The position numbers and the translations under genes are program-made. A stretch of DNA of 64,000 nt, taken from Aquibaculum sediminis (GTDB taxonomy: Bacteria > Pseudomonadota > Alphaproteobacteria > Kiloniellales > DSM-21159). Below the pieces are notes generated by a model. It saw only the letters and a list, made by a program, of their open reading frames with translations, was not told the DNA's origin and searched no databases. The stretch spans positions 62,001 to 126,000 of the forward strand of contig NZ_JBFCVK010000002.1 of the NCBI RefSeq assembly GCF_040712085.1. The letters are read 5' to 3'. Below are positions 52,327 to 60,994 of this stretch, piece after piece; within the stretch, counting starts at the first letter, position 1; each line of letters opens with the position of its first letter.

Positions 52327-52342
52327 AACCAACTGGTTGGTT
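52327..52342. promoter_or_regulatory. TetR operator between tetR and the binding-protein gene
   Basis: AACCAA-CTGG-TTGGTT is a symmetric 16-bp site located 12 bp upstream of the tetR start and about 140 bp upstream of the divergent binding-protein gene. The form is close to the TTGACCA-N2-TGGTCAA type of RutR sites. Autoregulation is likely. Confidence 0.65.
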
Positions 52343-52481
52343 AATTATTGATCCAAGGAAGCGAAATGGGTAACCTTTTTTAAGTGCAACACCAAGTCCG
52401 GCCATCTCGCATAATGCTGCCGGACGTGGCACCGCTGCGATCGAGGCTGTTCGGCAGCGATTCAACAGGGAGGAAAGTTCG

Positions 52482-53471
52482 TTGAAGAGACTAGCGACAC
52501 TGGCTGCCGCATCGGCAATGATCCTGCCCGGCGCTGTGGTGGCAGAAGATCTGGACATGGTGCTCAACTGGGTGCCCACCGCCGATCACTCGCCCTATTT
52601 CTACGCCCAGGAAGCAGGCTGGTATGAAGAGGCCGGCCTCAATGTGAGCATCGAAGCCGGACAGGGCTCCTCGGCCTCGGCCCAGCGTGTTGGCGCGGGG
52701 CGCTCCGAGCTGGGCGTGGCAGACATGGCAACGGCGCTGGTCGCACGCAGCAAGGGCGCGGATATCGTTGCGGTCATGGCGGTCTACGCCAACTCGCCCC
52801 AGGGCTTCTATTGGCTCAAGAGTACCGGCATCGAGGGGCCGGAGGACTTCCCCGGTCACAAGATCGGAAATCCCCCGGCCGATGCCTCACGCGTGATGTG
52901 GCCTCTGTTTGCCGAGACGGTCGGCATCGAACCAGACTCCGTCGATTTCGTGAATGTCAGCCCGCAGGCCAAGCTGACCTCTCTGAAAAGCGGCGCTATC
53001 GACATCACCAGTGACTTCTATAACGAGCACGACCTGAAAGTGCGCGAGTTCGGCGATGACCTGGGCTTCGTCGCCTGGCGCGACATCGGTATCAACCCCT
53101 ACGGCAACTCGGTGATTTTCAACGGCGAGTACAGCCGCGAGAATCCAGAGGTCGTGCAGAAGTTCACTGAGATCAGCCAGCGCGCCTTCAAGGCCTGCGT
53201 CGACGATTTCGAACCCTGCCTGGACGCCCTGATGGAGAATGTCTCGGGACTGGATCGAGACAATCAGCGCGATCAATGGGGCCGCATCCAGGAGCTTATG
53301 CGTGATCCGACAACCACGAGCGTTGCCCTGGGCGCCTTTGATGCAACGCGAATGGAAGACGACTATGCCATGGTCGACGAGTACTTCGGCGTCGACGTAC
53401 CGTTCGACGTGAACGACGTCTACACGAACGAATACCTCGATCAGTCGATTAAGATGCCTGAGGAAGAGTGA
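52482..53471 (+). CDS. NMT1/THI5-type periplasmic substrate-binding protein
   Basis: The 329-residue protein has a signal peptide (KRLATLAAASAMILPGAVVA). Then comes LDMVLNWVPTADHSPYFYAQ, the classic NMT1/ThiY opening, with EEAGLNVSIEAGQGSSASAQ, GRSELGVADMATALVARSKG and SLKSGAIDITSDFYNEHDL. The start is TTG at 52482, 6 bp after GGAGGAAA; no ATG gives a full signal peptide. Homologues bind pyrimidine thiamine precursors, riboflavin, or sulfonates and nitriles; the ligand here is not readable. It is divergent from its permease and ATPase genes, and a strong terminator follows. Confidence 0.92.
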   Translation: MKRLATLAAASAMILPGAVVAEDLDMVLNWVPTADHSPYFYAQEAGWYEEAGLNVSIEAGQGSSASAQRVGAGRSELGVADMATALVARSKGADIVAVMAVYANSPQGFYWLKSTGIEGPEDFPGHKIGNPPADASRVMWPLFAETVGIEPDSVDFVNVSPQAKLTSLKSGAIDITSDFYNEHDLKVREFGDDLGFVAWRDIGINPYGNSVIFNGEYSRENPEVVQKFTEISQRAFKACVDDFEPCLDALMENVSGLDRDNQRDQWGRIQELMRDPTTTSVALGAFDATRMEDDYAMVDEYFGVDVPFDVNDVYTNEYLDQSIKMPEEE

Positions 53472-53549
53472 GCACGCTTTTGGTGTGCGTCAGAGGGCAG
53501 CACCGAAGCGCGGATTAGCCCCTCGAGTATTCTTGAAAAGATATAGACA

Positions 53550-53579
53550 ACGGCGGGGTTCAAACCCCCGCCGTTTTTC
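53550..53579 (+). terminator. Rho-independent terminator of the binding-protein gene
   Basis: ACGGCGGGG (53550-53558), a 7-nt loop, CCCCGCCGT (53566-53574) and then TTTT form a classical intrinsic terminator about 80 nt after the stop codon. Confidence 0.92.
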
Positions 53580-53639
53580 GTCTTAACAGGCCGGTCAAGT
53601 GGCTCTAAGCAGTGCTCTTGGGCACACCCGCTATCCGGC

Positions 53640-53920
53640 CTAGGCGCACCGATAGCGCTGGGGGCTCATGCCGGTCCAGGCGCAGAAGGCACGGGAGAAG
53701 GCGGAGAGTTCGGAATACCCCGCCTGTGCACGACCTCGGTCAGGGACATGGCGGAGTCGTCCAGATGGTGGAGCGCGAGCTCCTTGCGGGCTGGGTTCAG
53801 CAGTTCCTGGTACGAGCTCGCCGTCCCGCAGCGGGAAAAGGGCGCGGCCATCCGGCAGTTGCCGACCAGGGCGGCGTAAAGCGTATCTGCCTTTAGGAGA
53901 ATAGCTCGATACACAGCAAT
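53640..53920 (-). pseudogene. AraC-family regulator, C-terminal remnant with frameshift
   Basis: The DNA-binding end of an AraC protein is split over two frames. One frame has SSYQELLNPARKELALHHLD and SAMSLTEVVHR; the continuation in another frame reads AGYSELSAFSRAFCAWTGMS and PQRYR before the stop at 53640. Together these are the two HTH motifs of the AraC family, interrupted by a frameshift near 53720. The sensor domain is missing. The fragment is therefore inactive. Confidence 0.8.
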
Positions 53921-53962
53921 CACCCCCGCCGACCAGGTTACCGGCCGGCGGGGGCTTGGGCG

Positions 53963-54721
53963 TCACTGCATGCGCATGCCGCCGTCGAGGCGGATGTTGT
54001 CGGCGTTGAGCATGGGGTTGCCCAGGATGTGCATGACCAGGCTGGAGAACTCCTCTTCCTTGCCGAAGCGCTTGGGGAAGGGGACCTGGTTGGCGAGGTT
54101 CTCCTGCACCTCTTCCGGCATGTTGAGCAGCATCGGCGTGGCGAAGAGCCCCGGCGCGATGGTCATGACGCGCACGCCGGACTTGGCGAATTCGCGCGCG
54201 GCCGGCAGCATCATGCCGACCACACCGGCCTTGGAGGCGGCGTAGGCCACCTGGCCAAGCTGGCCCTCGCCGGCGGCGATGGAGGCGGTGTTGACGATCA
54301 GGCCGCGCTCGCCGTCCTCGTTCACCGGCTCGGCGCCCAGCATGTCGGCGGCGGCCAGGCGCAGCATGTTGAAGCTGCCCACCAGGTTGATGTCGACGGC
54401 CTTGCGGAATTCCTCCAGCGGCATGGGGCCGTTGCGCCCGACGATGCGCTTGGCCGGGGCGACGCCGGCGCAGTTGACCAGCACCCGGGCCGGCCCGTGC
54501 TTCTCGCGCGCTTCGGCCATCACGGCCTCGGCCTGCTCGGCGCTGGTGACGTCGCAGCGGAAGCCGAGGCCGCCGATCTCCTCGGCCACGCGCTTGACGC
54601 CTTCCTCGTTGATGTCGAGCACCGCCACCTTCGCGCCGGCCTTCGCCAGCGCCCGGGCCGTGGTTGCCCCCATGCCGGAGCCGCCGCCGGTGACGATCGC
54701 GGCCAGTCCTTTCACGTCCAT
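53963..54721 (-). CDS. Short-chain dehydrogenase (3-hydroxyacyl-CoA dehydrogenase type 2-like)
   Basis: The 252-residue classical SDR has VTGGGSGMGATTARALAKAG near 9 (nucleotide site), AVLDINEEG (Asp, NAD preference), NCAGVAPAKRI near 81, Ser in VNTASIAAGEGQLGQ near 140 and YAASKAGVVGM near 155. The insertion around PLEEFRKAVDINLVGSFNML and the C-terminal RLDGGMRMQ are shared with HSD17B10-type 2-methyl-3-hydroxyacyl-CoA dehydrogenases. That suggests branched-chain or fatty acyl-CoA oxidation. It stands alone between the AraC remnant and a repeat element. Confidence 0.88.
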   Translation of the reverse strand: MDVKGLAAIVTGGGSGMGATTARALAKAGAKVAVLDINEEGVKRVAEEIGGLGFRCDVTSAEQAEAVMAEAREKHGPARVLVNCAGVAPAKRIVGRNGPMPLEEFRKAVDINLVGSFNMLRLAAADMLGAEPVNEDGERGLIVNTASIAAGEGQLGQVAYAASKAGVVGMMLPAAREFAKSGVRVMTIAPGLFATPMLLNMPEEVQENLANQVPFPKRFGKEEEFSSLVMHILGNPMLNADNIRLDGGMRMQ

Positions 54722-54830
54722 GAGCTGTCTTCCTTATCCTGTGGGAAAGTTCCTGCAAAAAGCTGGCCGCGCCTATAGCACGCCCCCGGCCGTCCGGTCA
54801 CGCCTGCGCGCGCTCACGCCCCGTACTCTC

Positions 54831-54930
54831 CCGCGTCATTGCGAGGAGGCGCAGCCGACGAAGCAATCCAGGGCCATTTGCCTGTGGCCCTGGATTGCCG
54901 CGCTCGCTTTGCTCGCTCGCAATGACGCGG
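54831..54930. repeat. 100-bp palindromic repeat element
   Basis: Perfect outer arms of 15 bp (CCGCGTCATTGCGAG at 54831-54845 with its complement at 54916-54930) and perfect inner arms of 14 bp (GCAATCCAGGGCCA at 54863-54876, complement at 54885-54898) make a long hairpin. It resembles the dispersed GTCATTGCGAG/GCAATCCAGG palindromes known from many alphaproteobacterial chromosomes. It lies between the SDR gene and the 3' end of the AEC gene. Confidence 0.85.
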
Positions 54931-54942
54931 CGAGATGCCGGT

Positions 54943-55878
54943 TTACACCCCCAGCAGCAGGAAGAGCAGGGACAGCGTGACCAGGGAGAGCAGGGTGGAG
55001 AGCAGGATGGCCGAGGTGGCGCGCTGGACATAGACCTCGTAGCTCGAGGCCAGCACGAACATCAGCGCGCCGATGGGCAGGGCCGCCTGGATGATGGCGG
55101 AGAAGGCCCAGACCCGCTCCAGCTCGAAGACCACCAGCGCCAGCCAGGCCACCAGGGCCGGCAGGGCCACCAGCTTCAGCAGGCAGATCCACAAGACCTC
55201 GCCCAGCCCGGCGCGCAGCGACTTGCCCACCATGAAGAGCCCGATGGCAAAAAGCGCGCAAGGGCCCGCGGCGGCACCCAGGATGTCCATGAAGTTGCCC
55301 ACCGAGGCGGGCAGCGGCAGCCCGCCCCAAGACCAGAGCAGGCCGGCGGCGGCCGAGAGGAAGAGCGGGTTCTTGCCCACGCCGGCGCCGGCCTTGCGCA
55401 CCACCTGCAGGGCGCCCTGGCCCTTGGCCCGCACCACCTCCAGCACCACCACCCCGGCGACGATCACCAGAGCGCCGTTGATGATGGTGGTGATGACCGC
55501 CGGCAGCACCCCCTCCTGCCCGAAGGCGAGCTGCAGCAGCGGCACGCCCATGTAGCCGGTGTTGGAGAAGATGGCGGAGAAGCCGTGCATGGCGTTGAAC
55601 TCGATCCCGCCGGGAAAGGCGAAGCGGGCGATGATCGCGGCCAGGAAGAAGATCGCCAGCAGGCCGAGGCCGAAGACGGCGATGAAGTCCCAGTAGAAGA
55701 CGTCGGCCAGGGGCGTGCGCGCCAGCGAGCCGAAGAAGAGCGCGGGCAGGGCGGCGTAGTAGACGAATCCGTTCAGCGCCTGGCTGGAGTCCTGCCCCAG
55801 GATGCCGGTGCGACCGCTGAGATAGCCGGCGGCCATGATGGCGAAGACTGGCAGGACGACATTGACGATGGCTTCCAT
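54943..55878 (-). CDS. AEC (auxin efflux carrier) family transporter
   Basis: The 311-residue, roughly ten-helix protein starts MEAIVNVVLPVFAIMAAGYL at 55878; the much longer open frame upstream is antisense of the RND gene. The family pattern is a duplicated five-helix unit with FSAIFSNTGYMGVPLLQLAF near 100 and ALFAIGLFMVGKSL near 210. A late PIGALMFVLASSYEVYVQRA near 270 completes it. AEC proteins carry organic acids or amino-acid derivatives such as malate; substrate unknown here. No operon partner is evident. Confidence 0.92.
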   Translation of the reverse strand: MEAIVNVVLPVFAIMAAGYLSGRTGILGQDSSQALNGFVYYAALPALFFGSLARTPLADVFYWDFIAVFGLGLLAIFFLAAIIARFAFPGGIEFNAMHGFSAIFSNTGYMGVPLLQLAFGQEGVLPAVITTIINGALVIVAGVVVLEVVRAKGQGALQVVRKAGAGVGKNPLFLSAAAGLLWSWGGLPLPASVGNFMDILGAAAGPCALFAIGLFMVGKSLRAGLGEVLWICLLKLVALPALVAWLALVVFELERVWAFSAIIQAALPIGALMFVLASSYEVYVQRATSAILLSTLLSLVTLSLLFLLLGV

Positions 55879-55944
55879 GACGCGGCGCAGACTGTCGCTG
55901 CAACGCCCGGCTGTCCAGCCATGAAGCCGACCACGAGACCGGAT

Positions 55945-55984
55945 CGCATTTAATCTGAACCACTCTTGGATCAGATTAAATGCG
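55945..55984. repeat. 40-bp inverted repeat between the RND and AEC genes
   Basis: CGCATTTAATCTGA (55945-55958) is perfectly complementary to 55971-55984; two more pairs form inside after one mismatch, leaving a 6-nt loop (ACTCTT). The stem is markedly AT-rich against its surroundings. It lies 62 nt after the RND gene stop on that strand. It could be a dispersed palindrome or a terminator, though no U-run follows. Confidence 0.75.
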
Positions 55985-56045
55985 TGAATCCGCTCTCCAT
56001 CAAAGAGATAGAGCCATGCACGCGGCGCAAGCGCGCAGGAAGCGG

Positions 56046-59000
56046 CTACTCCGCCGCCCGGCGCAACTGTGCCACGCCACCGGGCGGGTGTTCCTGCTTG
56101 CGCGACCGCCGCCGGGCGCGCCACGCCTGGACGTTGGCCCGGAACATCAGGGCGCAGGGCGTGAAGATCAGCGTCAGCAGCGTGGAGAAGGCGAGCCCGA
56201 AGGCGATCGCGGTGGCAAGCTGCTGCCACCACTGGGTCGAGGGCGCGCCGAACTGCACGCTGCGGCCAAAGAAGTCGATGTTGACCCCCAGCACCATGGG
56301 CATGAGGCCCAGGATGGTGGTGATGGTGGTCAGCAGCACCGGCCGCAGGCGCTGTGCCCCGGTGCGCAGGATCGCCTGCCGGGGCTCGGCTGTCTCCTGC
56401 TTCAGGCGGTCGAAGGTGTCGATCAGCACGATGTTGTTGTTCACCACGATGCCGGCCAGCGCGATCACACCGATGCCGCTCATCACGATGCCGAAGGGCT
56501 GGCCGGTGATCAGCAGGCCCAGCATCACGCCGATGGTGGACATGATGACGGCGGAGAGAATCAGCCCGGCGCTGTAGAAGGAGTTGAACTGGGTGACCAG
56601 GATGATGGCCATGAGGAAGAGCGCCACCAGGAAGGCCTTGCTGAGGAATTCGCCGGCGGCGCGCTGCTCCTCGTCCTCGCCGCGGAAGGTCACGCTGACC
56701 ATTGGATCGAGCTCTGTGCCGGAGAGCGCGGCACGCAGTTCCTGCACCTTGTCGTCGGCCAGGATGCCCGGCGCCACGTCGCTGCGGATGGTCATGGCGC
56801 GGTTGCCGTCGACCCGGCGCAGCAGGGAGGTCTTGGGCTCCGGGCGCAGGGTGATGAAGTTGGCAATGGGCACCAGGCCGTTCTCGGTCTGCAGGCGGAT
56901 GCGGTTCAGGTGGCTGGTGTTGCGATAGGCCTCGGGCAGGCGCACGACGATGTCGATTTCCTCGTCGGCCCGGTCCGGCCGGTAATTGCCGATCTCCAGC
57001 CCCCGGGTGGCCATCTGGACGTAGGAGCCGACGAGCTGCACGTCGGCGTCGAACTTGGCCGCCTGGGCACGGTCGACCCGCATCTCCCACTCGATGCCCG
57101 GCACCGGCCGCCCATCCTCCAGGTCGATAAAGCCGCCCAGGTCCGCCATCACCTCCAGGATGCGATCGATGGTGGGTTCGATGCGTGCCGGGTCGGAGGA
57201 GGCCACCTGGATCTGAATCGGCTTGCCCACCGGCGGGCCCGATTCCTGCTCGCGCAGCTCGATGGAGATGCCGGCCAGGTGCGCGCTGCGCTCGCGGATC
57301 TCCGCCAGGATCTCCTCGGACCCGCGCCGCGCGAACCAGTCGACGAACTCGAGCTGGATCGTGCCCACAAGATCTTCCGGCTCCTCGTCGTTGGTCTGTC
57401 CCGAACTGGCGACGGAGCGGGCATAGATGGAATGAAACTCGCCGTGCTCGGCCTGAAGGTCGAGCACCTGCTGTTCCACCTCGCGCAGCAGCGCGTCGCG
57501 CTCGTGGATCGAGAGGTTGCCGCGGCCGTGAACCCAGAGCGAGACGTTCTCCGGCTCGACGCTGGGGAAGAACTCCACACCGCGCCCGAAGGTGGCGTAG
57601 GTGAACTGCACGGCGACCAGCATCGCCACGGCGGTCAGCAGGATCTTGCCGGGATGGCGCAATGTGGCGCGCAGCACCCGCACGTAGGCTCCGGTGATGC
57701 CCCCCAGGCGGGAGAGGTCGCCGCTTTCGCCCGCCGCCAGTGCGCGCATGCGCCCGGCCTCCACCGGGGCGCCCGACTTGCCGATCAGCGAACCCAGGGT
57801 CGGCACGAAAATGAGCGCCATCACCAGCGAGGCCGTCAGCGTCGCCAGCAGGGTGATGGGCAGGAACTTCATGAACTCGCCCACCAGGCCCGGCCAGAAC
57901 AGCAGCGGGAGGAAGGCGGCCAGGGTGGTGGCGGTGGCGGCAATGATCGGCCAGGCCATGCGCTTGGCGGCGAGCGCATAGGCTTCGCGCCGCGGCAGGC
58001 CCTCGACCAGCTTGCGGTCGGCATACTCGGTCACCACGATGGCGCCGTCCACCAGCATGCCCACGGCGAGGATCAGGCTGAAGAGCACCACGATGTTGAC
58101 CGTCAGTCCGGCGACCGCCAGCACCAGGATGCCGGTGAGGAAGGAGCCGGGGATGGCCACGCCCACCAGCCCGGCCGAGCGCAGCCCCAATGCGGCCACC
58201 ACCACGACCATCACCAGGATGATCGCGCTCAGCACGTTGTTCTGCAGATCGCTCAACATGGTGGCGATGTGGGTGGACTTGTCCTGGCTGTAGCTGACTT
58301 CGAGCCCCGGCGGCCAGCTGGCGCGCTCCTGCTCGATCAGGGCCTTCACCGCCTCGATGGTCTCGATGATGTTGGTGCCGGTGCGCTTGGAGATCTCGAG
58401 CGCCAGGGCGGGCTTGCCATTGACCCGGGCGAAGTCCACAGGATCCTTGAAGGTGGCGTTCAGGTGGCCGATGTCGCGAAAGCGGATCACCGCATCGCCC
58501 TCGGTCTTCACCGGCATGTTGAGGATGTCGTCCACATCCTCGAAGAGTCCCGGCACGGTGACGGGGAAGCGTCCGCGGCCCGTGTCCATTTCCCCGGCGG
58601 CGACGACGCGGTTGTTGCGGCTGACCGATTCCAGAATCGCCGGCGCGTTGAGCCCGTAGCCTTCCAGCAGCAGCGGGTCGACGATCAGCTCCACCAACTC
58701 CTCGCGGTCGCCGCCGATCTCCGCCTCCAGCACGGGGGGGATGGTTTCGATCTTGTCGCGCAGGTCACGGGCGATGCGCAGCAGGCTGCGTTCCGGTACT
58801 TCGCCGCCCAGGGTGACCACCAGGACCGGGAAGAGACTGAGATTGACCTCATGCACCCGCGGTTCGTCGGCATCGCCGGGCAGCTCAGCCTTGGCGATGT
58901 CCACCTTCTCGCGCACATCGGCGAGCGCCGTGGTCACGTTGAAGCCGGCCTCGAACTCCAGCAGCACCATGCCGCCGCCGAGATAGGCGGTGGAGCGCAT

Positions 59001-59240
59001 CTCCTTCTTGCCCTCGATGGCGGTCAGTTCCTGCTCCATCGGGCGGATCAGGAGACGCTCGGCATCCTCGGGCGAGATGCCCGACTGGCTGAGGGAGACG
59101 TAGACGATGGGAATGTTGACGTCGGGCTCTGCCTCCTTTGGGATGCTCAGGTAGGCATAGGTTCCGGCGATCAGAAGCAGCGTCAGCGTCGCCAGCACGG
59201 TGCGGGCATGGCTGAGCGCGGCATCGATCAGGCTGTTCAT
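56046..59240 (-). CDS. RND efflux transporter, inner-membrane pump subunit
   Basis: The 1064-residue protein has AcrB-type architecture: an N-terminal helix and IPKEAEPDVNIPIVYVSL near 33, two periplasmic domains and two six-helix bundles. The helix-4 proton site reads LAVGMLVDGAIVVTEYADR near 345, with one Asp and Gly at the second position, whereas AcrB has two. The second bundle has GIVVNNNIVLIDTFDRLK near 940. It is coupled to the adaptor gene by an ATGA overlap. With the adaptor and a PadR repressor it forms a drug or metabolite efflux unit; an outer-membrane channel is not encoded here. Confidence 0.95.
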   Translation of the reverse strand: MNSLIDAALSHARTVLATLTLLLIAGTYAYLSIPKEAEPDVNIPIVYVSLSQSGISPEDAERLLIRPMEQELTAIEGKKEMRSTAYLGGGMVLLEFEAGFNVTTALADVREKVDIAKAELPGDADEPRVHEVNLSLFPVLVVTLGGEVPERSLLRIARDLRDKIETIPPVLEAEIGGDREELVELIVDPLLLEGYGLNAPAILESVSRNNRVVAAGEMDTGRGRFPVTVPGLFEDVDDILNMPVKTEGDAVIRFRDIGHLNATFKDPVDFARVNGKPALALEISKRTGTNIIETIEAVKALIEQERASWPPGLEVSYSQDKSTHIATMLSDLQNNVLSAIILVMVVVVAALGLRSAGLVGVAIPGSFLTGILVLAVAGLTVNIVVLFSLILAVGMLVDGAIVVTEYADRKLVEGLPRREAYALAAKRMAWPIIAATATTLAAFLPLLFWPGLVGEFMKFLPITLLATLTASLVMALIFVPTLGSLIGKSGAPVEAGRMRALAAGESGDLSRLGGITGAYVRVLRATLRHPGKILLTAVAMLVAVQFTYATFGRGVEFFPSVEPENVSLWVHGRGNLSIHERDALLREVEQQVLDLQAEHGEFHSIYARSVASSGQTNDEEPEDLVGTIQLEFVDWFARRGSEEILAEIRERSAHLAGISIELREQESGPPVGKPIQIQVASSDPARIEPTIDRILEVMADLGGFIDLEDGRPVPGIEWEMRVDRAQAAKFDADVQLVGSYVQMATRGLEIGNYRPDRADEEIDIVVRLPEAYRNTSHLNRIRLQTENGLVPIANFITLRPEPKTSLLRRVDGNRAMTIRSDVAPGILADDKVQELRAALSGTELDPMVSVTFRGEDEEQRAAGEFLSKAFLVALFLMAIILVTQFNSFYSAGLILSAVIMSTIGVMLGLLITGQPFGIVMSGIGVIALAGIVVNNNIVLIDTFDRLKQETAEPRQAILRTGAQRLRPVLLTTITTILGLMPMVLGVNIDFFGRSVQFGAPSTQWWQQLATAIAFGLAFSTLLTLIFTPCALMFRANVQAWRARRRSRKQEHPPGGVAQLRRAAE

Positions 59241-60340
59241 GAGCCCGCTCCGGGCTGCCCGGCTGCCACCTCGGCCTCGTCCACGGGCGTGACCCTCTGG
59301 CCTGCCAGCACGTATTCCTGACCCACGGTGATCAGGGTCACCTCGTCCGGCAGGCCCGCGACCCAGACCCCCTCGGGCCGCTGCTCGATGATGGTGACGG
59401 GGTGGAAGACGACGCGGTCCTCCTCGTCCACGGCGCGCACGCCGACCGTCCCGTCATCAGCCAGCACCAGGATGGCCGGGGACACCAGATGGGCCGGCAC
59501 GACCTCCAGCGGCAGGCGCAGTTCGGCAGTCACGCCCGCCGGAAAGACATTGCTCGGGTTGGGGATGGCCAGTTCCACCCGGAAGGTGCGGGTTGCCTCT
59601 TCAGCGGTGCGGGCGATGTAGCGCAGCCGACCCTCGGCCTCCCGGCCGTCGGCCAGGCGGGCCGTGCCCCGGTCTCCCACCGAGAGATCGCCTATGTCGC
59701 GTTCATTGACCATCGCGACCACAAGGAGCGGATCGAGATCGACCAGACGGGCGACGGTATCACCCTCGCGCAGGAAATCGCCCAGCTCGGCTGAGCGTTC
59801 CTCCAGCACACCGGCAAAGGGGGCGCGAACCTCGAGCTGTTCCAGGGCCACTTCCGCCCGGCGCAGCGCTGCGCGCGCCTGTTGCATCTCCGCCCGCGCG
59901 GCGGCGTGCTGGGTTTCGGCGGTGTGGCCGCGCTGGAGGAGGCGATCGGCGGCGTTGAATTCCAGCTCACGCGAAGTCAGGCGGGCGCGGGCCTCCTCGA
60001 CCGCCGCGCTGCGGTCGCGGTCGGCGAGGCGTGCGATCAACGCGCCTTCCTCCAGAACGTCGCCCTTCTTCCCGGGCAGTTTGACGACCGCACCCGACTG
60101 TTCAGCGCGGATCTCCACCTCGCGCGTCATCTCGGTGCGCCCGTTGATTATCAGCTCGAGGGTGTGGGGCTCGGCCTGCTGTTGGCGTACGCGTACGTCC
60201 GGCCGCCGCTCGCTTCGGTCGAGCGCGGCGGGAGCCTTTTGCATGTCGGGTCCGTCGTCCTGACTCAGCAGCGGACCGGAGACCACCCAGAGGGTGGCGC
60301 CGACGGCGATCAGGATGGCAAGAAGAAGAGAGCGATTCAT
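59237..60340 (-). CDS. RND efflux periplasmic adaptor (membrane fusion protein)
   Basis: The 367-residue protein has an N-terminal membrane anchor (LLLAILIAVGATLWVVSGPL). The lipoyl half IRAEQSGAVVKLPGKKGDVL near 80 is followed by a helical hairpin with REL..ADRLLQRGHTAETQ near 130. The lipoyl return VRAPFAGVLEERSAELGDFL lies near 170, and beta-barrel and membrane-proximal domains complete the fold. It links the pump to an outer-membrane channel. The gene is first in the pair, 28 bp after the PadR gene stop on the same strand. Confidence 0.93.
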   Translation of the reverse strand: MNRSLLLAILIAVGATLWVVSGPLLSQDDGPDMQKAPAALDRSERRPDVRVRQQQAEPHTLELIINGRTEMTREVEIRAEQSGAVVKLPGKKGDVLEEGALIARLADRDRSAAVEEARARLTSRELEFNAADRLLQRGHTAETQHAAARAEMQQARAALRRAEVALEQLEVRAPFAGVLEERSAELGDFLREGDTVARLVDLDPLLVVAMVNERDIGDLSVGDRGTARLADGREAEGRLRYIARTAEEATRTFRVELAIPNPSNVFPAGVTAELRLPLEVVPAHLVSPAILVLADDGTVGVRAVDEEDRVVFHPVTIIEQRPEGVWVAGLPDEVTLITVGQEYVLAGQRVTPVDEAEVAAGQPGAGS

Positions 60341-60368
60341 CTGTGGTCTCTTTAAGCCGCGTTCGGTG

Positions 60369-60923
60369 CTATTCGGCGGCGCGCTTGCTGCTGGGCGCAG
60401 AGGCTGCGTTCAGGTCCTGGGCCAGCTTGGAGCGGTTGCGACGGAGGTAGTCGAGACAGCCACAGTAATGGGTCCGGCCCAGGCCATGCAAAAAGACGGC
60501 ACAGGGCGAGTCCGTGCTGGGTTCGCAGGCCTCTACCTGGGCCAGCTTCGCTTCGAGATCCGTGATCCGGGCATCGATCATTTCCAGAACCAGGTCGGGC
60601 GGCAGCAGGTCGCCGTGCAAGAGCGTGAAGAGAAAGTCCGAGCGGAGACGGTCGGGCGTGGGCGCTTGGCCAAGCGCCGCCAGCAGCCGGTCGCGACCTT
60701 CGGCGGTCAGTTCATGGATGCGCTTGGCCGGGCGCCCGGTCGGGGTGCAGTCCGTCGCGGCGACGGCCCCTTCCTCGCTCAGCCGCTGCAGCGCCGGGTA
60801 GATCGAGCCGAAGCCGGTGTCCTGAAACAGGCAATAGGGCGGCTGCTCCAGGGTCTTCTTGATCTCGTAGCCGCTGGCCGGCCCGCGAGAGAGGACGGCA
60901 AGGCACAGGGTTTTGGTGTCCAT
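60369..60923 (-). CDS. PadR-family regulator with cysteine-rich C-terminus
   Basis: The 184-residue protein (ATG 60923, AGGAGA upstream) has the PadR winged helix MDTKTLCLAVLSRGPASGYE and TGFGSIYPALQRLSEEGAV near 38. A C-terminal helical domain follows. Its end carries four cysteines (EACEPSTDSPC and HYCGCLDYLRRN near 130-155), unusual for PadR and able to form a metal or redox site. It precedes the RND genes on the same strand and has a symmetric AT-rich site upstream, so it probably represses itself and the pump. Confidence 0.9.
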   Translation of the reverse strand: MDTKTLCLAVLSRGPASGYEIKKTLEQPPYCLFQDTGFGSIYPALQRLSEEGAVAATDCTPTGRPAKRIHELTAEGRDRLLAALGQAPTPDRLRSDFLFTLLHGDLLPPDLVLEMIDARITDLEAKLAQVEACEPSTDSPCAVFLHGLGRTHYCGCLDYLRRNRSKLAQDLNAASAPSSKRAAE

Positions 60924-60994
60924 CGGGCGGGTCTCCTGAGGCAACTCTATGAGGCGCAGCAGTCCTTCAGGGACGCGCTTACCTCGGCCCGATA

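Noticed and set aside
54943..57090. 715-codon minus frame that would fuse an N-terminal extension to the AEC transporter
   Set aside because: The first 400 codons are out-of-frame RND sequence; the AEC gene has its own start at 55878 and normal length.
55980..59321. 1113-codon plus-strand open frame opposite the RND pump gene
   Set aside because: Very rich in His, Gln, Gly and Asp, as expected for the antisense of a GC-rich hydrophobic gene; the minus strand encodes a complete RND pump.
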